From contig JAIEFH010000273.1 of the NCBI GenBank assembly GCA_029067025.1, forward strand, positions 1 through 18,247: 18,247 nucleotides of DNA, given 5' to 3'. A model generated the notes under the pieces. It did not search any database. It was given only the letters and a program-made list of their open reading frames with translations, and had not been told where the DNA came from. Positions 1-7,092 of the stretch are shown here, one piece after another (position 1 is the first letter of the stretch; each line of letters begins with the position of its first letter). The stretch is from Oscillospiraceae bacterium. GTDB lineage: Bacteria > Bacillota > Clostridia > Oscillospirales > Oscillospiraceae. A program made the position numbers and the translations under genes.

Positions 1-589
1 TGACCATGATGACCAGCCGGTCCCGGGCTACCTCTTTGAGCAGCTCCATCACCTGCACCGAGGTCTCGCTGTCCAGGGCGCCGGTGGGTTCGTCGGCCAG
101 CAGGATGTCCGGGTCGTTGATGAGCGCCCGGGCGATGGCCACCCGCTGCATCTGCCCGCCGGACATCTGGGAGGGCACCTTGCTGAGCTGATCCCCCAGA
201 CCCACCCGCTCCAGGGCCTCAATGGCCCGGCGGCGGCGCTCCGAGCGGGACACCCCAGCCAGCGTCAGGGCCAGCTCTACATTGGCCAGCACCGTCTGGT
301 GGGGGATCAGGTTGTAGCTCTGGAACACGAAGCCGATGGAGTGGTTGCGGTAGGCGTCCCAGTCCGCGTCCTTGTAGTCGCGGGTGGAGCGCCCGTTGAT
401 GATGAGGTCGCCGGCAGTGTAGCGGTCCAGCCCGCCGATGATGTTCAAGGTCGTGGTCTTACCGCAGCCGGAGGGACCCAGGATGGACACGAACTCGTTC
501 TCCCGGAACTCCAGGTCGATGCCCCGCAGGGCGTCGATGGTATTTCCGCCCAGGGTGTACTGTTTGGTGATATTGGAAAGCTTCAGCAT
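1..589 (-). CDS. ABC transporter ATP-binding protein, LolD/MacB type (3' end missing)
   Basis: This is the ATPase subunit of an ABC exporter-like complex; 196 residues are visible and the gene continues past the left edge. Walker A (GPSGCGKT) is at residues 38-45, the Q-loop at FVFQSYNL (88-95), the signature at MSGGQMQRVAIARAL (142-156) and Walker B at ILLADEP (162-168), followed by the D-loop ALDSET. The short Walker A to signature spacing and the ADEPTGALDSET motif are typical of the MacB/LolD/BceA group, whose partner is an FtsX-like permease, expected beyond the left edge. The ATG lies inside the end of the marR gene (CTATGCTGA, 7-nt overlap), so translation is probably coupled. The MarR partner suggests induction by a small toxic molecule or peptide. 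The substrate cannot be told from the ATPase. Confidence 0.93.
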   Translation of the reverse strand, partial: MLKLSNITKQYTLGGNTIDALRGIDLEFRENEFVSILGPSGCGKTTTLNIIGGLDRYTAGDLIINGRSTRDYKDADWDAYRNHSIGFVFQSYNLIPHQTVLANVELALTLAGVSRSERRRRAIEALERVGLGDQLSKVPSQMSGGQMQRVAIARALINDPDILLADEPTGALDSETSVQVMELLKEVARDRLVIMV

Positions 590-1041
590 AGGTCATGGTC
601 TCCTTTGGTTTGTTCAAAAAGATAGTCCAGCATTTGGTTGGCGGCCTGAAAGCCCCGGCGCAGCTCCTCTTGGGTGCCATCGGGCAGGGCGTCCAGCAAT
701 TCCAAATAGTGATCCAGCCGCCGCTGGATGCGCTCCGCCGTCTCCCGGCCCTTGGAAGTGAGGGAGAGGGTGACAACCCGTCCGTCGGCAGCGCCCCGGC
801 TGCGGATAAGGAACCCCTCCCGCTCCAGCTTTTTGCACAGGGAGGAGGCGTTGGCCTGGCCCATGCCGGTCATCTCGCTGATGCCGCCCAGGTTGGCGTC
901 CTGCTGGGAGAGCTGGAAGAGCACACAGGCCTGGAGCGGGGTCAGCCCCTCCGCCTGGACAACGGGTTCCAGCAGGCGGGCGGTTTTGGTTTTCAGGGTC
1001 TGGAATACGGTGAGGATGGAGATTCGATCGTCCTCGTTCAC
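583..1041 (-). CDS. MarR family winged-helix transcriptional regulator
   Basis: A 152-residue protein, the usual MarR length. The helix-turn-helix is around residues 55-80 (GISEMTGMGQANASSLCKK) and is followed by the wing with the family's DxR element (GAADGRVVTLSLT). The start is a GTG: GGAGG lies 7 nt upstream, and the next in-frame ATG is well inside the conserved N-terminal helix. The gene leads a two-gene operon with the ABC ATPase. An inverted repeat covering the -10 box of its own promoter is the likely operator. MarR proteins usually act as dimeric repressors released by a ligand; the ligand here is unknown. Confidence 0.93.
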   Translation of the reverse strand: MNEDDRISILTVFQTLKTKTARLLEPVVQAEGLTPLQACVLFQLSQQDANLGGISEMTGMGQANASSLCKKLEREGFLIRSRGAADGRVVTLSLTSKGRETAERIQRRLDHYLELLDALPDGTQEELRRGFQAANQMLDYLFEQTKGDHDLC

Positions 1042-1068
1042 GGGAACACCTCCGTTTTAACGCAGGAA

Positions 1069-1093
1069 TAATATATTTGCTCCACATATATTA
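1069..1093. promoter_or_regulatory. Candidate MarR operator (perfect inverted repeat)
   Basis: The 8-bp arms TAATATAT and ATATATTA are exact reverse complements separated by 9 bp. The site is AT-rich in a GC-rich region and includes the -10 hexamer of the minus-strand promoter of the marR gene. Size and placement fit an autoregulatory MarR dimer site. Binding by this particular MarR is inferred from position. Confidence 0.7.
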
Positions 1094-1116
1094 GCGTGGG
1101 CTATCCCCGCTGTCAA
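1088..1116 (-). promoter_or_regulatory. Promoter of the marR-ABC operon
   Basis: On the minus strand a perfect -35 hexamer TTGACA (1116-1111) is followed after exactly 17 bp by TAATAT (1093-1088), a one-mismatch -10. The GTG of the marR gene lies about 47 nt downstream of the -10. This is a strong housekeeping-sigma promoter, probably held down by the overlapping inverted repeat. Confidence 0.82.
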
Positions 1117-1191
1117 GGAAAATCATGGGTTGTTCACAGATTGTTCAGGAAAAGCGGTTCTCCGACCTTTGGAAAATCCACGAAATCCGAA

Positions 1192-1220
1192 TTGATTCTT
1201 CCCAAAAACTTATGTATAAT
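1192..1220 (+). promoter_or_regulatory. Promoter of the aldo/keto reductase-GH2 operon
   Basis: TTGATT (1192-1197) and a consensus TATAAT (1215-1220) are separated by 17 bp, 48 nt before the ATG of the aldo/keto reductase. It is divergent from the marR promoter; the two -35 boxes are about 75 bp apart, so MarR control of this side is possible but has no visible second operator. Confidence 0.78.
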
Positions 1221-1268
1221 AAAGAGCAAGGTATCGAAACGCGCCATAAACACATAGGAGGAAACACA

Positions 1269-2378
1269 ATGGAACGGATCAAAAAGAATTTCGGCTTTGG
1301 CTGTATGCGCCTGCCCATGAAGGACGGTGAAGTGGACACCGAGCAGTTCAGCCGCATGGTGGATGCCTTTTTGGAGGCGGGCTTCAACTACTTCGACACC
1401 GCCCACGGCTACATCAGCACCAAGAGCGAGCCCGCTATCCGGGAGTGCCTCACCAGCCGCTATCCCCGGGACAGCTACGTCCTCACCGACAAGCTCACCG
1501 CCCCCTACTTCAACCAGGAATCGGACATCCGCCCCTTCTTTCAGAGCCAGTTGGAGATCTGCGGCGTGGATTACTTCGATTTCTACCTCATGCACGCCCA
1601 GAGCGCGGACAGCTTCGCCAAGTTCAAGCGCTGCCGGGCCTATGAGACGGCGCTGGAGCTGAAGGCCGAGGGCAAAATCCGCCATATGGGCATCTCCTTC
1701 CACGACACCGCCGACGTGCTGGATCAGATCCTCACCGAGTATCCCCAGGTGGAGGTGGTGCAGCTCCAGCTCAACTATGTGGACTGGGACGACCCGGCGG
1801 TGCAGTCCGGTCAGTGCTGGGAGGTGTGCCGGAAGCACAACAAGCCGGTGATCGTCATGGAGCCCTGCAAGGGCGGCAGCCTGACCAATCTGCCGGACAA
1901 CGCGAAAGCGGCGCTGGACGCGCTGGGGGGCGGCTCCCCGGCCAACTATGCCATCCGCTTCGCCGCCGGACAGGAGGGGGTCTTCATGGTGCTGTCCGGT
2001 ATGAGCGACATGGCCCAGATGGAGGACAACATCGGCTTCATGAAGCAGTTCTGCCCGCTGAATGACCGGGAGATGGCGGCGGTGGCGCAGGTATGCGCTA
2101 TTTTCCGGGGCCAGGATCTGATCTCATGCACCGCCTGCCGGTACTGCACCGACGGCTGCCCCATGAAGATTTCCATCCCAGACCTGTTCGCCTGCATGAA
2201 CGCCAAAAAGACGTTCCAGACCTGGAACGCCGACTACTATTATGAAAGCGTCCACACCGTGAACAACGGCAAAGCCTCCGCCTGTGTCAAGTGCGGCAAG
2301 TGCGAGGCGGCCTGTCCCCAGCATCTGCCCATTCGGGAGCTGCTGGTCAAGGTGGCGGAGGAGTTCGAGCGCGAATAA
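1269..2378 (+). CDS. Aldo/keto reductase with C-terminal 4Fe-4S ferredoxin domain
   Basis: A 369-residue oxidoreductase of the COG1453 type. The N-terminal TIM barrel keeps the aldo/keto reductase tetrad: Asp43 and Tyr48 (FDTAHGY), Lys75 (TDKL) and His109 (YLMHA). The C-terminus has two CxxCxxCxxxC clusters, Cys287/290/293/297 and Cys339/342/345/349, the second followed by PQHLPI. The start is the ATG 7 nt after AGGAGG; a longer in-frame reading back to 1125 would run through the promoter. The family is expected to reduce carbonyls using NAD(P)H, with the clusters passing electrons; the substrate is unknown. The GH2 gene begins 52 nt downstream with no terminator between them, so the two are probably co-transcribed. 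Confidence 0.92.
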   Translation: MERIKKNFGFGCMRLPMKDGEVDTEQFSRMVDAFLEAGFNYFDTAHGYISTKSEPAIRECLTSRYPRDSYVLTDKLTAPYFNQESDIRPFFQSQLEICGVDYFDFYLMHAQSADSFAKFKRCRAYETALELKAEGKIRHMGISFHDTADVLDQILTEYPQVEVVQLQLNYVDWDDPAVQSGQCWEVCRKHNKPVIVMEPCKGGSLTNLPDNAKAALDALGGGSPANYAIRFAAGQEGVFMVLSGMSDMAQMEDNIGFMKQFCPLNDREMAAVAQVCAIFRGQDLISCTACRYCTDGCPMKISIPDLFACMNAKKTFQTWNADYYYESVHTVNNGKASACVKCGKCEAACPQHLPIRELLVKVAEEFERE

Positions 2379-2430
2379 CAAAAAAACGCGGCGGCCGAAA
2401 CCATGACAAATGGAATCAGGAGGCGGGAAC

Positions 2431-4761
2431 ATGAGATATAGTCTGTGCGACGGCTGGGAGTTCACCTCCCGGTGGAGCGAGGAATTTCTGGCGGGGGAGG
2501 GGACGGCCCAGGCCGTCCGCCTGCCCCACACCTGCAAGGAGCTGCCCCTGCACTGTATTGACCCGGAGGACTACCAGATGCTGTGCGGCTACCGGCGGAC
2601 GCTGGACATTCCTGCGGAAATGGGCGGCAAGCGGCTGTTTCTCCAGCTGGACGGCGCGGCCCACATCGCCACGGTGTACGTCAATGGGGTGGAGGCGGCC
2701 ACCCACCGCTGCGGGTACACCGCCTTCCGGGTGGAGCTGACCGGGCTGACAGAGCCGGGTAAATCCAGCCTGCTGTGTGTCAAGCTGGACACCAGCGAGA
2801 ACCCCGCCATCCCGCCCTTTGGCTTTGTGGTGGACTATCTGACCTACGGCGGCTTATACCGGGAGGCGTGGCTGGATGTGCGGGAGAGCGGGTATATCTC
2901 GGACATCTTTGTCATCACCCCCACCCTCACCACAGCGGACGTGAAGGTGTCCACCGACGGCGCGCCCGAGGGGGCCAAGCTGGAGGCGTCCATTCTGGAC
3001 AGCGCCGGGAACACGGTGTGGACGGGGGAGCCGGGGAGGGCCGACGTCCCGGAAGCCCAGCCTTGGGATACCGAAAATCCCACCCTCTACCGCTGCGCTG
3101 TCCGTCTGCTGGCCCCGGACGGGGGGGAACTGGACTGCCAGGAGACGACGTTCGGCTTCCGCACGGCGGAATTTAAGGCGGACGGCTTCTACCTCAACGG
3201 GAGCAAGACTTTCCTGCGGGGGCTGAACCGCCACCAGAGCTACCCCTATGTGGGCTACGCCGCCCCGGAGTCCCTCCAGCGGGAGGACGCCCGCATTTTG
3301 AAGGAGGAGCTGGGCTGCAACGCCGTACGCACCAGTCACTATCCCCAGAGCCAGCACTTTATTGACGAGTGCGATAAGCTGGGCTTACTGGTATTCACCG
3401 AGATTCCCGGCTGGCAGCACATCGGGGACGCTGACTGGAAGGACCAGGCCTGCGAAAACACCCGGGAGATGATTTTACAGTATCGCAGCCACCCCTCCAT
3501 CGTGCTGTGGGGGGTGCGGATCAACGAGAGCCTGGACGACGACGAGTTCTACGCCCGCACCAACGCCATCGCCCACGAGCTGGATCCCAGCCGCCAGACC
3601 TCCGGCGTGCGCTATCTGGAACAGAGCCATCTGCTGGAGGACGTGTACGCCTACAACGACTTCTCCCACAACGGGCATACCCCCGGCGTGAAGCCCAAGA
3701 AATCGGTCACCCCGGACATGGACAAAGCCATCCTTGTGTCTGAATGCAACGGCCATATGTTCCCCACAAAGCCCTATGACACCTGGGCAAGACGGCAGGA
3801 ACACGCCCTGCGCCACATCCGGGTGCAGGACGGGGCGGGGAAGGAGCACGCCGGCTGCTTCGGCTGGTGTATGTTCGACTACCCCACCCACAAGGATTTC
3901 GGCTCCGGCGACCGCGTCTGCTACCACGGGGTGCTGGACGCCTTCCGCAACCCCAAGCTGGCCGCAGCCGCCTATGCCAGCCAGGGGGAGGAGGCCCCTG
4001 TGCTGGCGGTGGGCTCGTCCATGGATATCGGAGACTACCCGGCGGGACGGCTGGGGAAGGTGTACGTGTTCTCCAACGCGGACGAGGTAAAGCTGTATAA
4101 GAACGGCGTCTTTGTCACCAGTCTGCGCCGGTGGAAAGGGTCTGATCTGCCCCATCCCCCCTTTGTGGTGGACGACACCATCGGCGAGCTGCTGGAGAGC
4201 CAGGAGGGCTTCCCGCCCGCCAAGGCCAAGCTGCTGCGGGAATGCCTGCTGGCGGCCAGGGACTGCGGCGGCATCGCGGGACTGCCCGCCGCCGTTAAGG
4301 CAAAAATGCTGTGGTGCATGGCCCGGTACGGCCTGAAATTCCAGGACGGCGTGGATCTCTATGGCAAATATGTGGCCAACTGGGGCGGCTCGGCCACCGC
4401 TTGGCGCTTTGACGGACTGAAGAACGGCGAGGTGGTGTCCAGCGTCACCTGCCGCCCCTCCGTCAAGCTGCATTTGGAGGTGAAGGCCAGCCGTGCGTCC
4501 CTCGCAGAGGGATGCAGCTACGACATGGCCGCTGTCCGGGTTCGGATTCTGGGCGAGAACGGGAATCCGGCGCCCTACGCCCAGCTCCCGGTCAGCTTTG
4601 CCCTCACTGGGGAATTGGAGCTGGTGGGCCCCGCGGTGGCCGCCGCCGAGGGCGGTATGTGTGGAACCTATGTGCGCACATTGGGCCGCGTGGGAACCGC
4701 GACCCTCGCCGTCCACACGGAGCAGACGGAGGACGTCACGTTAGACTTTACCATCACATAA
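2431..4761 (+). CDS. Glycoside hydrolase family 2 protein (beta-galactosidase-like)
   Basis: A 776-residue retaining glycosidase with no signal peptide, so probably cytoplasmic. Order: jelly-roll sugar-binding domain (about 1-165), Ig-like domain (to about 245), TIM barrel (about 250-530) and C-terminal beta domains. The general acid/base is Glu366 in RINES and the nucleophile is Glu438 in LVSECNGH. The barrel also carries the GH2 signatures LRGLNRHQ and VRTSHYP. After a DUF4982-like strand set (VYVFSNADEVKLY) there is a helical stretch at about 570-658 before the final beta domain. The NxK motif of beta-glucuronidases was not found, so a galactosidase-like or other beta-glycosidase role is more likely. 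The start follows CAGGAGG by 7 nt; the in-frame ATG at 2410 precedes that site. Confidence 0.9.
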   Translation: MRYSLCDGWEFTSRWSEEFLAGEGTAQAVRLPHTCKELPLHCIDPEDYQMLCGYRRTLDIPAEMGGKRLFLQLDGAAHIATVYVNGVEAATHRCGYTAFRVELTGLTEPGKSSLLCVKLDTSENPAIPPFGFVVDYLTYGGLYREAWLDVRESGYISDIFVITPTLTTADVKVSTDGAPEGAKLEASILDSAGNTVWTGEPGRADVPEAQPWDTENPTLYRCAVRLLAPDGGELDCQETTFGFRTAEFKADGFYLNGSKTFLRGLNRHQSYPYVGYAAPESLQREDARILKEELGCNAVRTSHYPQSQHFIDECDKLGLLVFTEIPGWQHIGDADWKDQACENTREMILQYRSHPSIVLWGVRINESLDDDEFYARTNAIAHELDPSRQTSGVRYLEQSHLLEDVYAYNDFSHNGHTPGVKPKKSVTPDMDKAILVSECNGHMFPTKPYDTWARRQEHALRHIRVQDGAGKEHAGCFGWCMFDYPTHKDFGSGDRVCYHGVLDAFRNPKLAAAAYASQGEEAPVLAVGSSMDIGDYPAGRLGKVYVFSNADEVKLYKNGVFVTSLRRWKGSDLPHPPFVVDDTIGELLESQEGFPPAKAKLLRECLLAARDCGGIAGLPAAVKAKMLWCMARYGLKFQDGVDLYGKYVANWGGSATAWRFDGLKNGEVVSSVTCRPSVKLHLEVKASRASLAEGCSYDMAAVRVRILGENGNPAPYAQLPVSFALTGELELVGPAVAAAEGGMCGTYVRTLGRVGTATLAVHTEQTEDVTLDFTIT

Positions 4762-4767
4762 AAAAGA

Positions 4768-4790
4768 GGACAGGCTCGGGGAGCCTGTCC
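4768..4790 (-). terminator. Rho-independent terminator ending the unknown cassette
   Basis: A perfect 10-bp GC-rich stem (GGACAGGCTC/GAGCCTGTCC) with a 3-nt loop is followed on the minus strand by CTC and six T (4765-4760). No T-run follows on the plus strand, so it mainly serves the minus-strand genes. Its T-tract overlaps the stop codon of the convergent GH2 gene. Confidence 0.85.
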
Positions 4791-4812
4791 CATGCGCCGC
4801 GCGGATTTGAAT

Positions 4813-4852
4813 GGCGGGGGCGTCCCGGATCGTGATCCAGGACGCCTCCGCC
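4813..4852. repeat. 40-nt near-perfect inverted repeat between convergent genes
   Basis: Two 19-nt arms around a 2-nt centre pair as 5+7+5 bp blocks (GGCGG, GGCGTCC, GGATC), interrupted by one C/A mismatch and one G/T position. No T-run follows on either strand. It may act as a 3' stabilising or Rho-dependent hairpin for either convergent transcript, or be a small palindromic repeat element. The surrounding gene-free stretch (4762-4891) holds only this and the terminator. Confidence 0.75.
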
Positions 4853-4891
4853 GTATTTGGCCCGCGCGCCGGTATGGAGCTTTGCCGCCGG

Positions 4892-5713
4892 CTATTTTTT
4901 CTTTTTGGGCGGTTTTTTAGGAGGAGGTGGTTTGGGAGGCCCTTTAGGAGGCGGCCTGCCGTATTTAGGCTTTGGCTGCTTGGTGGGCTCGCCGGGGTCT
5001 GCCGTCGGCTTTGACTTGTCGTCGGATGAGGAAGATGCTCCTGAGAATCCAAGCGTTAGCCCGATTAAGTTCGGGATCGTATTGAGTTGCCTTTCGACCC
5101 GATAAATTGACTCGCCGCGCTTGCCGTCTTTGTGTTCACCCCAGGCCACCAGGTAATACTCGCCGTCCACCAGCACATAGAAAAAAGTGATCACATAACG
5201 GTTTCCGGTTTGGTTTTTTACACCCTCTCCGCTGGAATTTTTAACGGTCTCGTGATACAGCGGGGGACATTTGTCAATCACAATAGGATTTCCAAGGCGC
5301 ATCCCTTTGGCTAACGGACGAACCGCTTTGTTTGCGCTTTCGTTCGTCAGCCCAAGTTCTTTCTCGGCCCTGGTAGCAGAATCAGTACTGCCATCCCGTG
5401 GTATGCCCGGCAGCGCTGCTGGGGTCGGCGGGGGAGGAGGCTTCCTGGGGACTCCGTCCGCCTTGAACTTCTTCATCGTGGCCTGCATACTGTTCAGGAC
5501 TTTCTCCCATATCTTATCGTCTGCATATTCTTCCGAGAGCAGCGCGGTCAGCCCTGGGGGATAGCCGTTCTCCACCGCGTACTTCCTCGCGAAGTACACA
5601 AGCGCGTAGGGATCGGCATCCTTTCCGGTTGCATAAAAATATCTCGAGAAGCCGTCCCATACTTGCTGGAAAAACTCGTCTACCTGTTGGCGCTCAAGAT
5701 CGGTATACAGCAT
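4892..5713 (-). CDS. Unknown protein with proline linker and lysine/proline C-terminal tail
   Basis: A 273-residue protein I do not recognise. Residues 1-90 look helical and aromatic-rich (FFQQVWDGFSRYFY); 91-106 form a proline linker (KPPPPPTP); about 115-210 form a mixed domain with strong beta strands (NRYVITFFYVLVDGEYYLVA); a serine patch (227-230) leads to a low-complexity tail in which the last 39 residues hold 16 Pro and 12 Lys and end in KKKK. No signal peptide or membrane segment is visible. Its ATG shares one base with the stop of the DUF2589-like gene upstream (TGATG), and no Shine-Dalgarno is apparent, so translation probably depends on coupling. Base composition looks lower in GC than the sugar genes, which hints at a different origin. 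The tail could bind nucleic acid, membrane or another acidic partner; this is only inference. Confidence 0.8.
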   Translation of the reverse strand: MLYTDLERQQVDEFFQQVWDGFSRYFYATGKDADPYALVYFARKYAVENGYPPGLTALLSEEYADDKIWEKVLNSMQATMKKFKADGVPRKPPPPPTPAALPGIPRDGSTDSATRAEKELGLTNESANKAVRPLAKGMRLGNPIVIDKCPPLYHETVKNSSGEGVKNQTGNRYVITFFYVLVDGEYYLVAWGEHKDGKRGESIYRVERQLNTIPNLIGLTLGFSGASSSSDDKSKPTADPGEPTKQPKPKYGRPPPKGPPKPPPPKKPPKKKK

Positions 5714-6282
5714 CAGGTTTTGGTCTCAATGGGCTCGATGACCGAGGCCAGGATGGTGGTCAGCTTGGCCATGCCCTCCGCCGGCGGCTGCTGGCTGGCC
5801 CTGGCGTAGATCTCATATTTGGCGCTCTTGTCCGTGGTGCGGGTGTGCTCGCTCTGAGCGGTGACCGAGCCGGACAGGCTGGCGGTAAAGCCCCAGGCGC
5901 TGTAGCCGAATTCGCTCTGGGCCTCTTCGGTCAGGCTGTTGGAGTCCACCGTCTGATCCCGCACCTCCATGGTGAAGCGGACCGTAGTCTCATCCATGGT
6001 GAAGGCGGGCACCGGCACCAGGGACAGCAGGGGGGCCTCCACCTTAATCGGCACCGTCTTGGGTTCACCGTTGTTGATGACCACGCGGTTCAGGGTGAAG
6101 GTGATGGTCTTGGCCTTGCGAACGGACGTGTCGCCGTCCTTCGTATCCTCAAAGGCCAGCTTGAAGAGGTAGTCAAGATAGACCTCGCACAGCGCGGCCT
6201 GGCCCTTCGCCACCTCTAAGATGGGCTGGCAGACCAGCAGCCCCAGCGGCAGACCGGTGAATTCACGGGCAATGTCACTCAT
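5713..6282 (-). CDS. DUF2589-like protein
   Basis: A 189-residue protein matching my recollection of the DUF2589 family: an N-terminal GLPLGLLVCQPILEVAKGQA helix region, a central strand set (VEAPLLSLVPVPAF at 81-94, then TVRFTMEVRD) and a C-terminal YEIYARASQQ followed by PPAEGMAKL (166-174). The family has no established function that I can state. There is no signal peptide or membrane helix. AAGGAGG lies 7 nt before the ATG. It is the third gene of the cassette and is coupled to the proline/lysine-tail gene downstream. The family assignment rests on motif memory and needs a profile search. Confidence 0.8.
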   Translation of the reverse strand: MSDIAREFTGLPLGLLVCQPILEVAKGQAALCEVYLDYLFKLAFEDTKDGDTSVRKAKTITFTLNRVVINNGEPKTVPIKVEAPLLSLVPVPAFTMDETTVRFTMEVRDQTVDSNSLTEEAQSEFGYSAWGFTASLSGSVTAQSEHTRTTDKSAKYEIYARASQQPPAEGMAKLTTILASVIEPIETKT

Positions 6283-6306
6283 GTGTTTTCCTCCTTATGA
6301 TTGGTT

Positions 6307-6741
6307 TTACAGAACTTTCTGGACATTCAGATCCAGGCGGGCAATACCCTCGGCCGGCGGGGCGGCCTTAAAGGTGAACTCCGCTTCGCCCGGGCTTTTC
6401 ATGCCGTCCTCCCCGCCGGCGGGACACGCCTCCACAAGCAGGACGTTGTCCTCCGCGCGCAGCTGCGTTTTGATTGGCACCCGTACCGTGACGGAATCCA
6501 GCCCCATGGCCTGATGCCGGAGCAGGGCGGCCACGGGCACGTCCACCGATTTCAGATCCATCCCCTCGCCGGCGGGCAGCTTCAGCCGTCGGGTGAGGGG
6601 AACTTCGCAGCTGCCCGACGAATCGTTGACGGTTTCAAAGCACCGGAAAAACGCCTCTGCCGCCTCCCGTTCCAGATGTCCCTGCGCCTCCTGGATGGAG
6701 CGGCCAAGCTGTTCGACCAGCGTTTCAAACGGAATATACAT
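6307..6741 (-). CDS. Short diverged DUF2589-related protein
   Basis: A 144-residue protein that looks like a reduced relative of the gene just downstream. It begins with an amphipathic helical part (FETLVEQLGRSIQEAQ) and has a parallel central segment (VDVPVAALLRHQAMGLDSVT, 66-85). Its C-terminus has the same PPAEG motif (128-132) followed by IARL. I chose the ATG at 6741 because AGGAGG lies 7 nt upstream; an in-frame ATG eight codons earlier would place that ribosome site inside the gene. It starts 27 nt after the 77-aa gene and ends 24 nt before the next start. Function unknown; a hetero-oligomer with its paralogue is plausible. Confidence 0.75.
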   Translation of the reverse strand: MYIPFETLVEQLGRSIQEAQGHLEREAAEAFFRCFETVNDSSGSCEVPLTRRLKLPAGEGMDLKSVDVPVAALLRHQAMGLDSVTVRVPIKTQLRAEDNVLLVEACPAGGEDGMKSPGEAEFTFKAAPPAEGIARLDLNVQKVL

Positions 6742-6768
6742 TTCCAGTCCTCCTCTTTTGTTCATTGG

Positions 6769-7002
6769 TTACCCCGCGGTTCGAATCGCGCATACCCGCT
6801 CGGAGGGGATGCTGTAGCGGCTCATCAGCGCGGTCAGGTCGGAGCCGACCTCCACGATGGTGTGGCCGTCCTGACCCTTCAGCGGCGACCAGACGGCATA
6901 CCGCCCCAGAACCTGCTCCACGTCCTCCACGGTAACGGTGCGATCTGCCCCAAGGTCAGTGATAAAGGTTTTCCCGCCCATCAGACGGACCCATTCATCC
7001 AT
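6769..7002 (-). CDS. Small hypothetical protein (77 aa), first gene of the unknown cassette
   Basis: Not recognised. The protein begins MDEWVRLMGGKTF and has alternating short strands and helices with a conserved-looking core (VEQVLGRYAVWSPLKG) and no membrane segment. The start is the ATG at 7002, with AGGGGG 8 nt upstream; the open frame extends further upstream but without another good ribosome site. It lies just after the hydrolase terminator, so transcription of the cassette probably begins in the gap 7003-7090, though no convincing promoter hexamers were seen there. Confidence 0.68.
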   Translation of the reverse strand: MDEWVRLMGGKTFITDLGADRTVTVEDVEQVLGRYAVWSPLKGQDGHTIVEVGSDLTALMSRYSIPSERVCAIRTAG

Positions 7003-7092
7003 ACATCTCACCCCCTCTTCTATGGTTGTCCCGAAGTTCATTAAACAATATGTTTGCCAGTCCAAGCTTATGCCACACAAAATGAAAAATGG

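Noticed and set aside
1125..1268. N-terminal extension of the aldo/keto reductase by 48 codons.
   Set aside because: It would include the -10 box and ribosome site; the ATG at 1269 has a strong AGGAGG 7 nt upstream and begins the family domain.
4892..4925. A-runs near the end of the proline/lysine-tail gene as a possible frameshift site.
   Set aside because: The runs do not form a proper slippery heptamer in the gene's frame, and the shifted frame gives no recognisable domain.
4900..4960. Repeated AGGAGG-like motifs on the plus strand resembling ribosome sites.
   Set aside because: They are the complement of proline codons in the tail of the minus-strand gene and precede no credible plus-strand gene.
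7003..7090. TTGGAC with a downstream TAATGA as a promoter for the unknown cassette.
   Set aside because: The -10 matches poorly; a promoter is expected here but cannot be placed with confidence.
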